From contig JAGMBO010000007.1 of assembly GCA_023129715.1 (NCBI GenBank), positions 1-33,066 of the forward strand: 33,066 nt of DNA, written 5' to 3'. This DNA is from Candidatus Eiseniibacteriota bacterium. Lineage in GTDB: Bacteria; Eisenbacteria; RBG-16-71-46; CAIMUX01; WJJG01. This document shows, piece after piece, positions 7,412 through 15,529 of this stretch (position 1 is its first letter; every line of letters begins with the position of its first letter). Under the pieces are notes generated by a model, which ran no database searches, was not told the DNA's origin, and worked only from the letters and a program-made list of their open reading frames with translations. The translations under genes were made by a program, and so were the position numbers.

Positions 7412-8340
7412 CAGTCCCGCAGCTCCCGGCCGGTCAGTTTAAGGAAGACACCCTGCAGGTTCGGCTGCTGGATGGAGATGTCATCGACGGCGAGTCCCTT
7501 CCTTAGGATCCGGCCCAAGACACCCGTGACCTCCCCCTGGCCCTTGCCGACATCGAGGACCGCCTGGCCCTCTTCCAAACTGACGACGCGCACGTGCTCA
7601 TCCTCTGCGACGATCGATTGCAGTTCGCCAGGCTCGAATCTCCCCTTCAACGTCAGGATCTCCCCCTCGCCGACCATGCGCTTCAACTCGGTCAGGGAGC
7701 CTTCCGCGAGGATGCGTCCGTGATCCATGATGCCGATCCGGTCGCAGAGCTCCTGCGCCTCCTCGAGGTAGTGGGTCGTGTAGAGCACGATCGTGCCCGC
7801 CCGGACAACCTCGCGGACGACATCGAGGATGTTGAGCCGCGCCTGGATGTCGATGCCGACGGTCGGTTCATCGAGAAGCAGGAGCTTCGGCTCATGGATC
7901 ATGCCGATCGCGAGGTTGAGACGCCGCTTCATCCCGCCCGAGTACTTGCGCACCGCATCACCGGCGCGTTCGGTCAGCCCGACTGCCTCCAGAACCGCCG
8001 TGGTGCGATCCCGCAAGGCGCCTCCCGTCAGCCCCGCGAGACCGCCCCAGAAGTGGAGGTTCTCACGGGCGCTCAAGTCGCCGTAGAGGGCTGTCTCCTG
8101 GGGCACGACCCCCAGACGCCGCTTGAAGGCGATCGGGTCGCTCTCCAGCGCCACGCCGTCGAGCTCGATCGTGCCGCGATCGGGACGCAGCAGTCCGCAA
8201 ACGCAGGAGATCGTCGTCGTCTTGCCCGCCCCATTGGGACCGAGCAGTCCGTAGATCTCGCCGGGCTTGACTTGGAAACCGATCTCATCGACCGCCTTGA
8301 GCGATCCGAAGGAACGCGAGAGGGACTCAACGACCAGCAT
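7411..8340 (-). CDS. ABC transporter ATP-binding protein (ABC-2 / drug-export class)
   Basis: Cytoplasmic ATPase of 309 residues energising the two downstream permeases. It has Walker A GPNGAGKTTT (~residues 37-46), Q-loop VPQE, signature YSGGMKRRL, Walker B LLLLDEPTVGID and the switch His in YTTHYLEEAQ. The ~80-residue C-terminal extension (ILTLKGRF...AVLDVGKGQGEVTGVL) is the accessory domain typical of DrrA/NatA/CcmA-like export ATPases. I start at ATG 8340 (MLVVESLSRSFG) because it begins the first NBD strand and follows GAGGG by 6 nt; an upstream start at 8424 would add 28 unrelated residues. First gene of the operon. Confidence 0.95.
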   Translation of the reverse strand: MLVVESLSRSFGSLKAVDEIGFQVKPGEIYGLLGPNGAGKTTTISCVCGLLRPDRGTIELDGVALESDPIAFKRRLGVVPQETALYGDLSARENLHFWGGLAGLTGGALRDRTTAVLEAVGLTERAGDAVRKYSGGMKRRLNLAIGMIHEPKLLLLDEPTVGIDIQARLNILDVVREVVRAGTIVLYTTHYLEEAQELCDRIGIMDHGRILAEGSLTELKRMVGEGEILTLKGRFEPGELQSIVAEDEHVRVVSLEEGQAVLDVGKGQGEVTGVLGRILRKGLAVDDISIQQPNLQGVFLKLTGRELRD

Positions 8341-8404
8341 GGCGGCCCTCGCAGCTCGGGTGACGGAACGGGGGCAGCGGCCAGGAATCAGGCGCGCCGC
8401 GCCA

Positions 8405-8460
8405 GAGTCGGGCGATCCTGGCACCCCACCAAGAATCGGGCGATCCTAGCACCCCACGAT
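8405..8460. repeat. 28-bp tandem repeat, two copies
   Basis: Unit 1 (8405-8432) and unit 2 (8433-8460) match at 24 of 28 positions around the core TCGGGCGATCCT-GCACCCCAC. On the minus strand, the reading direction of the ATPase gene, unit 2 gives GTGCTAGGAT, which is weakly -10-like. The repeat ends 65 bp upstream of the ATPase start. Confidence 0.8.
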
Positions 8461-8510
8461 GAGGGGGAACAACCGCCTCCCCGCGCGGTGCCCCCGCCGG
8501 GCACGGTGGG

Positions 8511-8560
8511 CGCAACATCGTGCGATGCATACCATCTCACAGGCGCAACCTGGTGCGATG
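8511..8560. promoter_or_regulatory. Candidate paired operator upstream of the ABC operon
   Basis: CGCAACATCGTGCGATG (8511-8527) recurs as CGCAACCTGGTGCGATG (8544-8560), 15 of 17 identical at 33 bp spacing, about three helical turns. The first copy contains the inverted repeat CATCG-TG-CGATG (8516-8527). This is what a two-site repressor or activator would need, but the short tandem duplications common in this window could also produce it. Confidence 0.35.
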
Positions 8561-8742
8561 TGCGCCAACCGCATCGAACGACCAGGACGGCGTGCCCGGG
8601 CCGGGCGAAACTACCCGGCCCCACCGCTGACCGGGGAAGGCGGATAGCGCGTGCGCCGAGCATGGCATGCTATCTCTTTTGCCGGACGAGAGTTAGCCCA
8701 GGACAATCATCTCGATGGCGATCCCCGGACTCGGGGTCATTC

Positions 8743-8771
8743 TTGACACCCCAAGATGCGCTACCTATCAT
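8743..8771 (+). promoter_or_regulatory. Sigma70-type promoter for the 8932 gene
   Basis: TTGACA (8743-8748, full consensus), 17 bp spacer, TATCAT (8766-8771, 5 of 6). Transcription would begin near 8778, giving a leader of ~155 nt before the ATG at 8932. It is the best promoter match in the window. Confidence 0.72.
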
Positions 8772-8931
8772 CCCGCGAGTGTTTTGTCGCAAGCACTCTT
8801 TCCCGCGCTCCGGACCGGATTGAGGAATACCGAGATCTCGGGAGCTGTCTTGCCGATTGTGGGTTCAGGGTAGAGGCTGGAGCACGCGCGGGAGTCCGGG
8901 TGCAACCGGTTTGCCGGTGTGGAGAGATGGC

Positions 8932-10878
8932 ATGACAGCTCGCAGCATCAGGCGGCGCCTCCTGGCCGTCCTCTTCTCGGGACTCGCCCTGGGAGCGCTC
9001 GGACTGCTCGAGCCCCTAACGCGGTTCTGGGATTACTTCCACATCCTCGGCCTCTCCTGGCCCCACCTGCTGCTGCTCTACCTGGGCGGCGGACTGGCCA
9101 TCGCGATCGTCGCCGGGATCCTGGTCTCGCTCGGCTATGCGGGACGCGCGGGCCACTGGCTGCCGATCTCGATCGCGGCCCGCTATGCGACCGCAACCGC
9201 CTGCTTGGCGGGAGCGCTCGCCCTGACGCCCCTGATCCGGCGCGAGCTGGCCAGCTTCCTCCTGCCGGCGCCGTCAGGGCTGATTCTCGCCTTCCTCCTC
9301 CTGATCGGCGCGCTGATCACGATCAAGGTCACCCCGCGGCTCATCTGCCCGGTGGTGCGCTCGCTGATCGGCATGCGCAGCGGGCAGATCGTTCCGCTGC
9401 GGTTGGCGCTCGTCTTGATCGTTATCGGTTCCTTGATCCCGATTACGATCCTCAAGGAACAGGCCAGCCGCTTCCATCAGAACGGACGCCCCCCCCGGAC
9501 GGGCCTGGCGACGCGTCCGAGCGACCATCCGGTCCAGAACATCCTCTTGATCACGATCGATGCGCTGCGCGCCGATCACCTCGGGCTCCACGGCTATTCA
9601 CGAGCCACATCGCCGACGCTCGATGCCTTCGGCCGCGGGGCGATCGTCTTCGACCGCTGCTTCGCCCAAGGCAATTCAACCGAGCTCAGCTTCGGATCGC
9701 TCTTCACCTCGCTCTATCCCTCGACGCACTCCGTACGCCGGCACCGAAACCGGGCCAGCCCGCTCGTGCCCGAGATCGAGACGCTCGCCGAGAACTTGCG
9801 CGACGCCGGCCTGCAGACAGTCGGCATGATGAGCAATCCCTTCATCAAGCGGGAATGGGGTCTCGCCCAGGGATTCGATCGGATCGACGAGTTCCACTAC
9901 GGATACCTCGATCTCTTGCCGATCCGCGCGTTCAAGAAGCTGCCCAACTACCGGCGCCCCGATCGGATCCCCTTGACCGACGTCCCCCGCGCGGGCGTCG
10001 TCATCGACCAAGCCATCGACCAGCTCGGTGAGCTCCAAACGGAGCCCTTCTTCCTCCTCGTCCACTTGATGGATGTCCATCATCCCTACATCCCGCCGCA
10101 GCCCTACCAGACGATGTTCAACTCCCCGGGTGCGTCGCAGGCGGCCCCCAATCATCTGTGGAAGCGCAGCTGGCCGATCTTCAAGATGCTGCCCTCCGAA
10201 GAGCAGATCCTCCCGCAGGCCGATCTACGCCGGGTCGTCGATCTCTACGATGGTGCGATCCGCTACGTCGACCATGAGATCGGGCGCCTGCTCACCGAAG
10301 TCGATCGGCTCGGCCTCGAGGAAAACACGCTGGTGATCATCACGAGCGACCATGGCGATGAGTTCCTCGACCATGGCGACATCTTCCACAAGAGCCCCTT
10401 CCTCTATGACGAGCTGACGCACGTTCCCCTGATGATCCGCTATCCGGGCATTGCCGGGGGCCGCCGCGAGGGCACCATCGTGCGCCACATCGATATCCTC
10501 CCCACCCTGCTCGCGCTCTTCCAGCTTCCCACCCTGGAGGCGGCGTGTGGTCAGAACATTCTTCCGTTGCTCGGACTTCCCGGGGAGCATGCTCCGGTCT
10601 CCGCCTACAGCCAGTCGTACACCTTCATCAGTGTCCGCACGGCGACGCACAAGCTGATGGCCGACCTGGTCAACGACGCAAGCTATTGCTTCGATCTGAT
10701 CGCCGACCCGGGCGAGAACAACAATCAGTACGGCCAAGAAGCCGCCTGCGACTCACTCGAGGGTGCCTTGCTCGAGTTCCTCAAGAAGACGAGCGTCTCC
10801 CCGGCAGGCCAGACGCAGCATGATCTGGATCCGCGAACCCGGGAGACGCTGCGCTCGCTTGGCTACATCGACATGTAG
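8932..10878 (+). CDS. Membrane-anchored alkaline-phosphatase/sulfatase-fold enzyme
   Basis: A 648-residue protein with about five N-terminal TM helices (first ~170 residues) and then a periplasmic catalytic domain. Metal-site motifs are LLITIDALRADHLG (Asp210 region), IITSDHGDEFLDHG (~470) and the late ELTHVPLMI. The nucleophile loop reads NSTELSFGSLFTSLYPSTH: aligned with the usual TLPSHASLLTGLYP, Thr250 occupies the nucleophile site, and there is no Cys or CxPxR for formylglycine. A classical sulfatase is therefore unlikely; phosphoglycerol or phosphoethanolamine transferase-like activity on a surface glycan or lipid fits better. I start at ATG 8932, which GGAG precedes by 9 nt. It converges on the flippase gene. 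Confidence 0.85.
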   Translation: MTARSIRRRLLAVLFSGLALGALGLLEPLTRFWDYFHILGLSWPHLLLLYLGGGLAIAIVAGILVSLGYAGRAGHWLPISIAARYATATACLAGALALTPLIRRELASFLLPAPSGLILAFLLLIGALITIKVTPRLICPVVRSLIGMRSGQIVPLRLALVLIVIGSLIPITILKEQASRFHQNGRPPRTGLATRPSDHPVQNILLITIDALRADHLGLHGYSRATSPTLDAFGRGAIVFDRCFAQGNSTELSFGSLFTSLYPSTHSVRRHRNRASPLVPEIETLAENLRDAGLQTVGMMSNPFIKREWGLAQGFDRIDEFHYGYLDLLPIRAFKKLPNYRRPDRIPLTDVPRAGVVIDQAIDQLGELQTEPFFLLVHLMDVHHPYIPPQPYQTMFNSPGASQAAPNHLWKRSWPIFKMLPSEEQILPQADLRRVVDLYDGAIRYVDHEIGRLLTEVDRLGLEENTLVIITSDHGDEFLDHGDIFHKSPFLYDELTHVPLMIRYPGIAGGRREGTIVRHIDILPTLLALFQLPTLEAACGQNILPLLGLPGEHAPVSAYSQSYTFISVRTATHKLMADLVNDASYCFDLIADPGENNNQYGQEAACDSLEGALLEFLKKTSVSPAGQTQHDLDPRTRETLRSLGYIDM

Positions 10879-10927
10879 ACCGCATCTCCGCTCAGCTACA
10901 TCGACATGTAGACCACACCTCGCCCGA
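10862..10927 (+). repeat. 33-bp tandem duplication of a gene end including its stop codon
   Basis: The last codons and stop of the phosphatase-fold gene (GCTACATCGACATGTAGACC, starting 10862) recur 33 bp later (10895). The period is a multiple of three, so readthrough of the first TAG would give TASPLSYIDM and a second in-frame TAG. The first 20 bp of each unit are identical; the rest has diverged. Confidence 0.85.
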
Positions 10928-10963
10928 GAAAGCACCTGGACAAGCGGGACACAACCCGACCGC

Positions 10964-12544
10964 CTAATTGCTCCGGGAACCGCGCCCCTCATCCTCAGCG
11001 CCGAGGATTCTCACGATCCACGCCTTCCATGGCAGGTTGGACTTCAGCAACAGGCCGCGTTCCTCCGGACCGAAGACACGCATCACCCGCAGGAGCAGGA
11101 ACTGAACGAGCGTCGCGCCGATCAGGACGGCCAGCAACGGCACGAGATGATTGAGGTGCGTGCGCACCAGCCAGAGGGGCAGCACGATCGCCGAGGCGAG
11201 CAGGATGCGCCCCAGGTCACGCCAGGGAATCCGCAGTCCCGGGAGCAGACGACGGCTGACGACGAACTGCAGGACCGCGCTCACCACCAGCGCGACCATC
11301 ACCGCCCACGCCCCACCCCAAATGCCGTACCGCGGGATCAGCAGGAAATCGAGGGCCACATTGACGGCCGCCCCCACCCCAGTGATCCAGGCGTTGGTCA
11401 TCGCGCGCTCCTTGACGTAGAGCGCCATGCGCAGGGGGGTGGCGAAGAACCCGACCAGGAAAAGGACGAAGAAGAACTGGCAGAGGGTCGCGCCGGGCGC
11501 CATCCCCTCGCCATACATGACCAGGTAGACCTGTCCCCCCAGAATACCCCCGGTCAATGCGGCAGGGACAACCAGAATGTAGAGGAGCCGGAAGTAGAGC
11601 CGGGTCCCGCGCAGCAAGTCCTCGCGGCGCACGGTATGCGCCTCGGAGAGGGTCGCCAGAATCACCGGCCAAATCGCCAGCGGCACGAACTCGAGGACCA
11701 TCTGGGCGAGATTGTAGGCGGCGTTGTAGAAGCCGGCGGCGACCGGCCCATCGAAGTGTCCGATGAAGAGCGTCTCGGACGAGCGCCACAGGACTTGGTT
11801 GATCAGCGTCCCAAGCGCGATCGGCAGGGCGAAGCGCAGATGCCGCCGGGCGGGCAGGCCTCTGCCCCGCGGCACACCGATCCAAGGGAGCAGGCGGCGG
11901 AGCCCCGGAGCGAGCAGCAGAATGCCGAACATGAAGCCGCCCGCGACCACATAGAGCACCCCGGGCACCGTTGCGCCGCTCCGGATCAGCAGCACGAGCA
12001 ATCCGACCAGGGCCGCCTTCGCCGCCACCGAGGCGATCGCCAGCCGGCGCATGTGGCGCATCGCGGTGTAGACGCTGCTCAAGTAAGTCCAGAACGTTTC
12101 GAAGAGCAGCAGCGCAGTGCCCAGGGGAAGGATCGTGCGCAGGTCGGCGTTGAGCAGGGTGCTCAACCAGCCGCGCAGCAGGATGACGATTCCCAGCACG
12201 ACGATCCAGCCGCCGAGCTGCAGCACCAAGCCGCGGAGCAGGATCTGCCGGGCGCCGCGCGCATCGCGCTTCACGCGCATCTCGGGCAAGAACTGCAGCA
12301 CCGCCTGCGCAAATCCCAGGCCGATCCCCAGCGCGAGGAAGTGAGCGATGTTCAGATAGATGCTGTAGACGCCGTAGGCGTGCTCGCCCAAGCCGCGGAT
12401 GATCAGGACGTTCGAGGCGATCGCCAGCAGGGAAACCAGGATCTTGGCGATCAGACTCCAGGCCAGAGCGCCGGCGACCTCCTGCGAGGCGTTTGAGATG
12501 GGCAATCCCGGCGCAGCGCCGCCGGGTCGATCCCCGGAGCCCAT
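10964..12544 (-). CDS. Polysaccharide/lipid flippase (Wzx/MOP superfamily)
   Basis: A 526-residue polytopic inner-membrane protein with about 12-14 TM helices. The N-terminus has the MOP-type start ALAWSLIAKILVSLLAIASNVLIIRGLGEHAYGVYSIYL, as in Wzx and RfbX-type oligosaccharide exporters, where the first helices are followed by LG...YG-x-Y. The C-terminal part keeps the KERAMTNAWITGVGAAVNVALDFLLIPRYGIWGGAWA pattern of these flippases. It should move a lipid-linked oligosaccharide across the inner membrane. The start ATG is 1 nt after the stop of the upstream gene (TGAGATG), with GGAGG inside that gene's end, so the two are translationally coupled. An ATG 18 codons upstream is less likely. Confidence 0.9.
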   Translation of the reverse strand: MGSGDRPGGAAPGLPISNASQEVAGALAWSLIAKILVSLLAIASNVLIIRGLGEHAYGVYSIYLNIAHFLALGIGLGFAQAVLQFLPEMRVKRDARGARQILLRGLVLQLGGWIVVLGIVILLRGWLSTLLNADLRTILPLGTALLLFETFWTYLSSVYTAMRHMRRLAIASVAAKAALVGLLVLLIRSGATVPGVLYVVAGGFMFGILLLAPGLRRLLPWIGVPRGRGLPARRHLRFALPIALGTLINQVLWRSSETLFIGHFDGPVAAGFYNAAYNLAQMVLEFVPLAIWPVILATLSEAHTVRREDLLRGTRLYFRLLYILVVPAALTGGILGGQVYLVMYGEGMAPGATLCQFFFVLFLVGFFATPLRMALYVKERAMTNAWITGVGAAVNVALDFLLIPRYGIWGGAWAVMVALVVSAVLQFVVSRRLLPGLRIPWRDLGRILLASAIVLPLWLVRTHLNHLVPLLAVLIGATLVQFLLLRVMRVFGPEERGLLLKSNLPWKAWIVRILGAEDEGRGSRSN

Positions 12545-12545
12545 C

Positions 12546-15404
12546 TCAGTAGACCTCCACGGCGCCGACCGCCATCCCCTGGAAGGCATCCTGATCACTC
12601 AGGTAGTGGCTCAGCGGCAGATTGGGCAGAAAGCTCGCCTCCCCCCAGCGCACACGGAGCACATACTCCCCGGGCGCGCAATTGGGATGGATCGGCACCT
12701 TCACGTGATCAACGACATGGCGATCGCGCGGCCAATGCTCGACACCAAGACTGCCGCCCAGCGGTTCGATCGACCGCCGGAGACGGTAGAACACGTCTTT
12801 GCGCACCTGCTGCCAGAGACGATGCAGCTTGCTGAACTGCGGCGTCCAGAGCAGTCCACGAGGCGCCGGGGTATCGAGTCGCAGATGGCTGATGACCGGG
12901 AACTGCGCCGGGTCGCCCACCCGCCGCCAGTAGAGGGTGACGCCGAGGCTCTCGCCCCGAGCGACCCAGTTCGTGTCGAAGGCCGCTGCTACCAGCGTGA
13001 TCCCCGCGACCGTATCCGGCAGCACCGGGCGCGCATCGTCGGGAAGACGCCGCATGAACAGGTCTCGGGTCAGCTGCGAGGTGTTGCGATGGGGCGGCAG
13101 CTGCTCGCCCGAGCGCACGATGCCCGAGAGCGGATCGAGGTTCTCCTTGCGCACCGCGAACAGTGCCCCGCGGCCCGCCACTTCCCAGACCGGCTCGAAC
13201 AGCGCCGGGTCGGCGGCCAGGGCGGCGATCTGCCGCCGGGCGCGGGCGGGACCGACGTGGCAGAAGAACTGATCGACCGCTCGCCCGAAGGTGGCATTGA
13301 CGAGGACATAGTCGACACCGAAGCGGCGGCAGATGCGCGCCTTCTCGCCGGTGCCGAGGTAGGGACTCAGGACGTCGCGCACACCAGCCAGCCGCTCGAT
13401 GGCGAGCGAGTCGGCGGGGCTCGCGTGTTGGTGCAGCACCGCCACGCTGTAGTGGCGAGTCATCGCGGGAATCGTGTAGCCGGTAATGGGATCGGTCAGG
13501 ACGACCGCCGACTCGGGAGCTTCCGCATCCAGCCGCTCCAGGAGATCCTCCCAGACAAACATCGAACGGGCCTCGGCCCGATCGAGATGCGCACGGGAGT
13601 AGGAGGCGGCGAATCCTTCCAGCCGCGGAAAGAGCAACAACACCATCAGGCCGTAGAAGAACACGGCGGTTAGTACGCGCCGCGCGGAGTTCAGTTCGAG
13701 GAGATTCTCCCCCATCCAGCGCGCGACATAGGCAAGCACGACGAGGAAGGGGATCAGGATCGCGAAGCGGGCGATGAGATAGCCCAGAAGCGGCTCGAGC
13801 AGCGGGACGACGAGTGGATTGAGCAGGATCAGCAGCGGCGCCAGGCTGAGCGCGGCCAGGTAGACGACCCCATCGCTCTCATCCAACCGCCGCCAGAGCA
13901 GCAGCGAGAGCAGCACACCACCGAAACCGACGGCGCCGAGGAAGGGAGCCCACTCGATGGGATTGATGATGTAGAGGCGCTCGCTCAGGTAGAGCAGACC
14001 TTGTGAATGCGTGTGCAACGGATTGAGTGCTTGCGCGGCGAAGAAGTAGCGCCAGGCAATCATCGGCAGGCATCCGCCGAGCGCCGCCAGCAGGACCAGC
14101 CCGCCGCGCCGGGGGCGGGGATCACGCCAGCGGCGAAGGAGCAGCAGGGCAACCCAAAAGACGCCAAGGGTGAAGAGGATATTGACCGCCGCGAAGAGAT
14201 GGGTCGCCGTGGCGGCGAACGCGCTGGCCGCCACCAGCCAGAGCATCGGCCGACGCCCATCGCCCGAAACGAAGCGCAGCCCGAGGGCAAGCACACCCCA
14301 GACCAGCACGACCCCCATGTGGCTGCCGTAGGCGAGCTGGGGCAGCAACCCCGAGCGCGCTTGTCCGAAACAGACCATTGCCAGGAAGGTCGCCAGCAGG
14401 GCGGTGCCCTCGCTGCGGAGGATCCTGCGGGCCATGGTGTGAAAAACGATCAGCGCGAAGATCGTCAGAATGCCGGGCAGCACGCGCAGGAGGGCGATCG
14501 GATCGACCTGCGCGAGTTGGGCGATCGCCGCCAGGGCGACGTGGAAGAAACCCTTGCGCGGGTCGACCGACGCCCCGTCCCCACCGACATGGAACATCGT
14601 GCGCGGCAGGATCCGATCGGTATCGACCATCTCGCGCAGGCAGGCCACGTGCGAGGGCACGTCGGTGTCGTAGCCGAAGCTGCTCCCGGCATAGAAGGCC
14701 AGCACGCCGGCGAAGAGCAGGAGGCTGCCCAAGGCGAGCAGCGTCGCCCACTGTGGCGCCAGCGGGCGATCGATCTTCTGCTCCTCGCCCAACCGGTAGG
14801 CCTGCCGCAGGATCTCGCGTTCGATCCGACCGCGCGGGCTGCGAGGATCCTCCGGCGTGACCGGAACCGGCAGAGGAATCTCCTCCGGCGCCGGCGCGGC
14901 AGGGAGTTCCTCATCTCCACTCCCCCCCTCCGGCACCTCGGCGGACCCCTCCGCAGCGCGCCGACGGTAGCGTCGCCCCTGGAGCCAGAGCAACACGGCC
15001 CCCACAAAGAGCATTGCCCCGATCCCCCAGACGACCGCGCTCAACCGCCCAGGGAAAGGAGGCGGTGCCTCGGGGGGCGCGACAGGACCGAGCGCGACAT
15101 CGCCACCGAAAAACCAGGCCACGATGCCGAGCAGGGAGGTAAGGGCGATCCCGAGCAGGAAGGCGCGCGTGACACGCGCCACGAGGCCAACATTGGAGAA
15201 GGGGACGATCAGACGCTGAAGCAGCCAGCCGGGCAGGAGAATCAGACACAGGAATCCCGCCCCCGCGCGAACCGCAACGGGCAGCATCGGTGCAGCCCAG
15301 TGCAGCAGGGGAAGCAGCAGCGGGCTCAAGAGCCAGAGAATCGACTGCAGCCCCAGCGCCCGCACCGGCGGCCGCACCGGGGAGGAGCTTTCCGACGCGT
15401 GCAT
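12546..15404 (-). CDS. Large polytopic membrane protein, GT-C glycosyltransferase-like
   Basis: A 952-residue protein with roughly 13-15 TM helices. After TM helices near 20-115 there is a charged linker (~145-210), then a TM followed by YAGSSFGYDTDVPSHVACLREM, an acidic first-periplasmic-loop motif in the position where GT-C enzymes such as PMT, ArnT and STT3 hold their catalytic Asp. More helices run to ~590. The soluble C-terminal ~360 residues include a segment like the lipid-carrier-dependent GT periplasmic domain (VVLTDPITGYTIPAMTRHYS) and a final beta-sandwich ending GEYVLRVRW. It probably transfers sugar from a lipid carrier. It shares an operon with the flippase. No strong Shine-Dalgarno sequence was seen, so the start is uncertain. 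Confidence 0.72.
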   Translation of the reverse strand: MHASESSSPVRPPVRALGLQSILWLLSPLLLPLLHWAAPMLPVAVRAGAGFLCLILLPGWLLQRLIVPFSNVGLVARVTRAFLLGIALTSLLGIVAWFFGGDVALGPVAPPEAPPPFPGRLSAVVWGIGAMLFVGAVLLWLQGRRYRRRAAEGSAEVPEGGSGDEELPAAPAPEEIPLPVPVTPEDPRSPRGRIEREILRQAYRLGEEQKIDRPLAPQWATLLALGSLLLFAGVLAFYAGSSFGYDTDVPSHVACLREMVDTDRILPRTMFHVGGDGASVDPRKGFFHVALAAIAQLAQVDPIALLRVLPGILTIFALIVFHTMARRILRSEGTALLATFLAMVCFGQARSGLLPQLAYGSHMGVVLVWGVLALGLRFVSGDGRRPMLWLVAASAFAATATHLFAAVNILFTLGVFWVALLLLRRWRDPRPRRGGLVLLAALGGCLPMIAWRYFFAAQALNPLHTHSQGLLYLSERLYIINPIEWAPFLGAVGFGGVLLSLLLWRRLDESDGVVYLAALSLAPLLILLNPLVVPLLEPLLGYLIARFAILIPFLVVLAYVARWMGENLLELNSARRVLTAVFFYGLMVLLLFPRLEGFAASYSRAHLDRAEARSMFVWEDLLERLDAEAPESAVVLTDPITGYTIPAMTRHYSVAVLHQHASPADSLAIERLAGVRDVLSPYLGTGEKARICRRFGVDYVLVNATFGRAVDQFFCHVGPARARRQIAALAADPALFEPVWEVAGRGALFAVRKENLDPLSGIVRSGEQLPPHRNTSQLTRDLFMRRLPDDARPVLPDTVAGITLVAAAFDTNWVARGESLGVTLYWRRVGDPAQFPVISHLRLDTPAPRGLLWTPQFSKLHRLWQQVRKDVFYRLRRSIEPLGGSLGVEHWPRDRHVVDHVKVPIHPNCAPGEYVLRVRWGEASFLPNLPLSHYLSDQDAFQGMAVGAVEVY

Positions 15405-15439
15405 GCCGGGCAGTCTATCGGACCCCGCCGAGGGCTTCT

Positions 15440-15500
15440 AGTCCCTTGCGCGCAGCGGCCGGCCCCACGCGGGAAGCCGGCCACCGTCACGGAAGGGACT
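15440..15500 (-). terminator. Nested hairpin between M14 peptidase and membrane-protein genes
   Basis: The outer arms AGTCCCTT (15440-15447) and AAGGGACT (15493-15500) enclose inner arms GGCCGGC (15457-15463) and GCCGGCC (15476-15482). It begins 29 bp after the M14 stop in the direction of transcription. No U-run follows, so it may be a processing or attenuation structure rather than a simple intrinsic terminator. Confidence 0.45.
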
Positions 15501-15529
15501 TCTGCCTGCACCCCTCGCGGGGCACCTCC

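Larger units (their letters stand above)
8341..8931. other. Divergent intergenic region between ABC operon and phosphatase-fold gene
   Basis: About 590 bp without a gene. From left to right it holds a 28-bp tandem repeat (8405-8460), a pair of 17-bp repeats 33 bp apart with a CATCG-TG-CGATG palindrome (8511-8560), and a near-consensus promoter reading right (8743-8771). The repeats lie upstream of the ABC ATPase and could hold its control region. Confidence 0.6.

Noticed and set aside
10763-12496. Long plus-strand open frame (577 codons) antisense to the flippase gene
   Set aside because: It is rich in Gln, Arg, His and Glu with no hydrophobic core, and mirrors a clear MOP flippase. Such frames arise from GC-rich codon bias.
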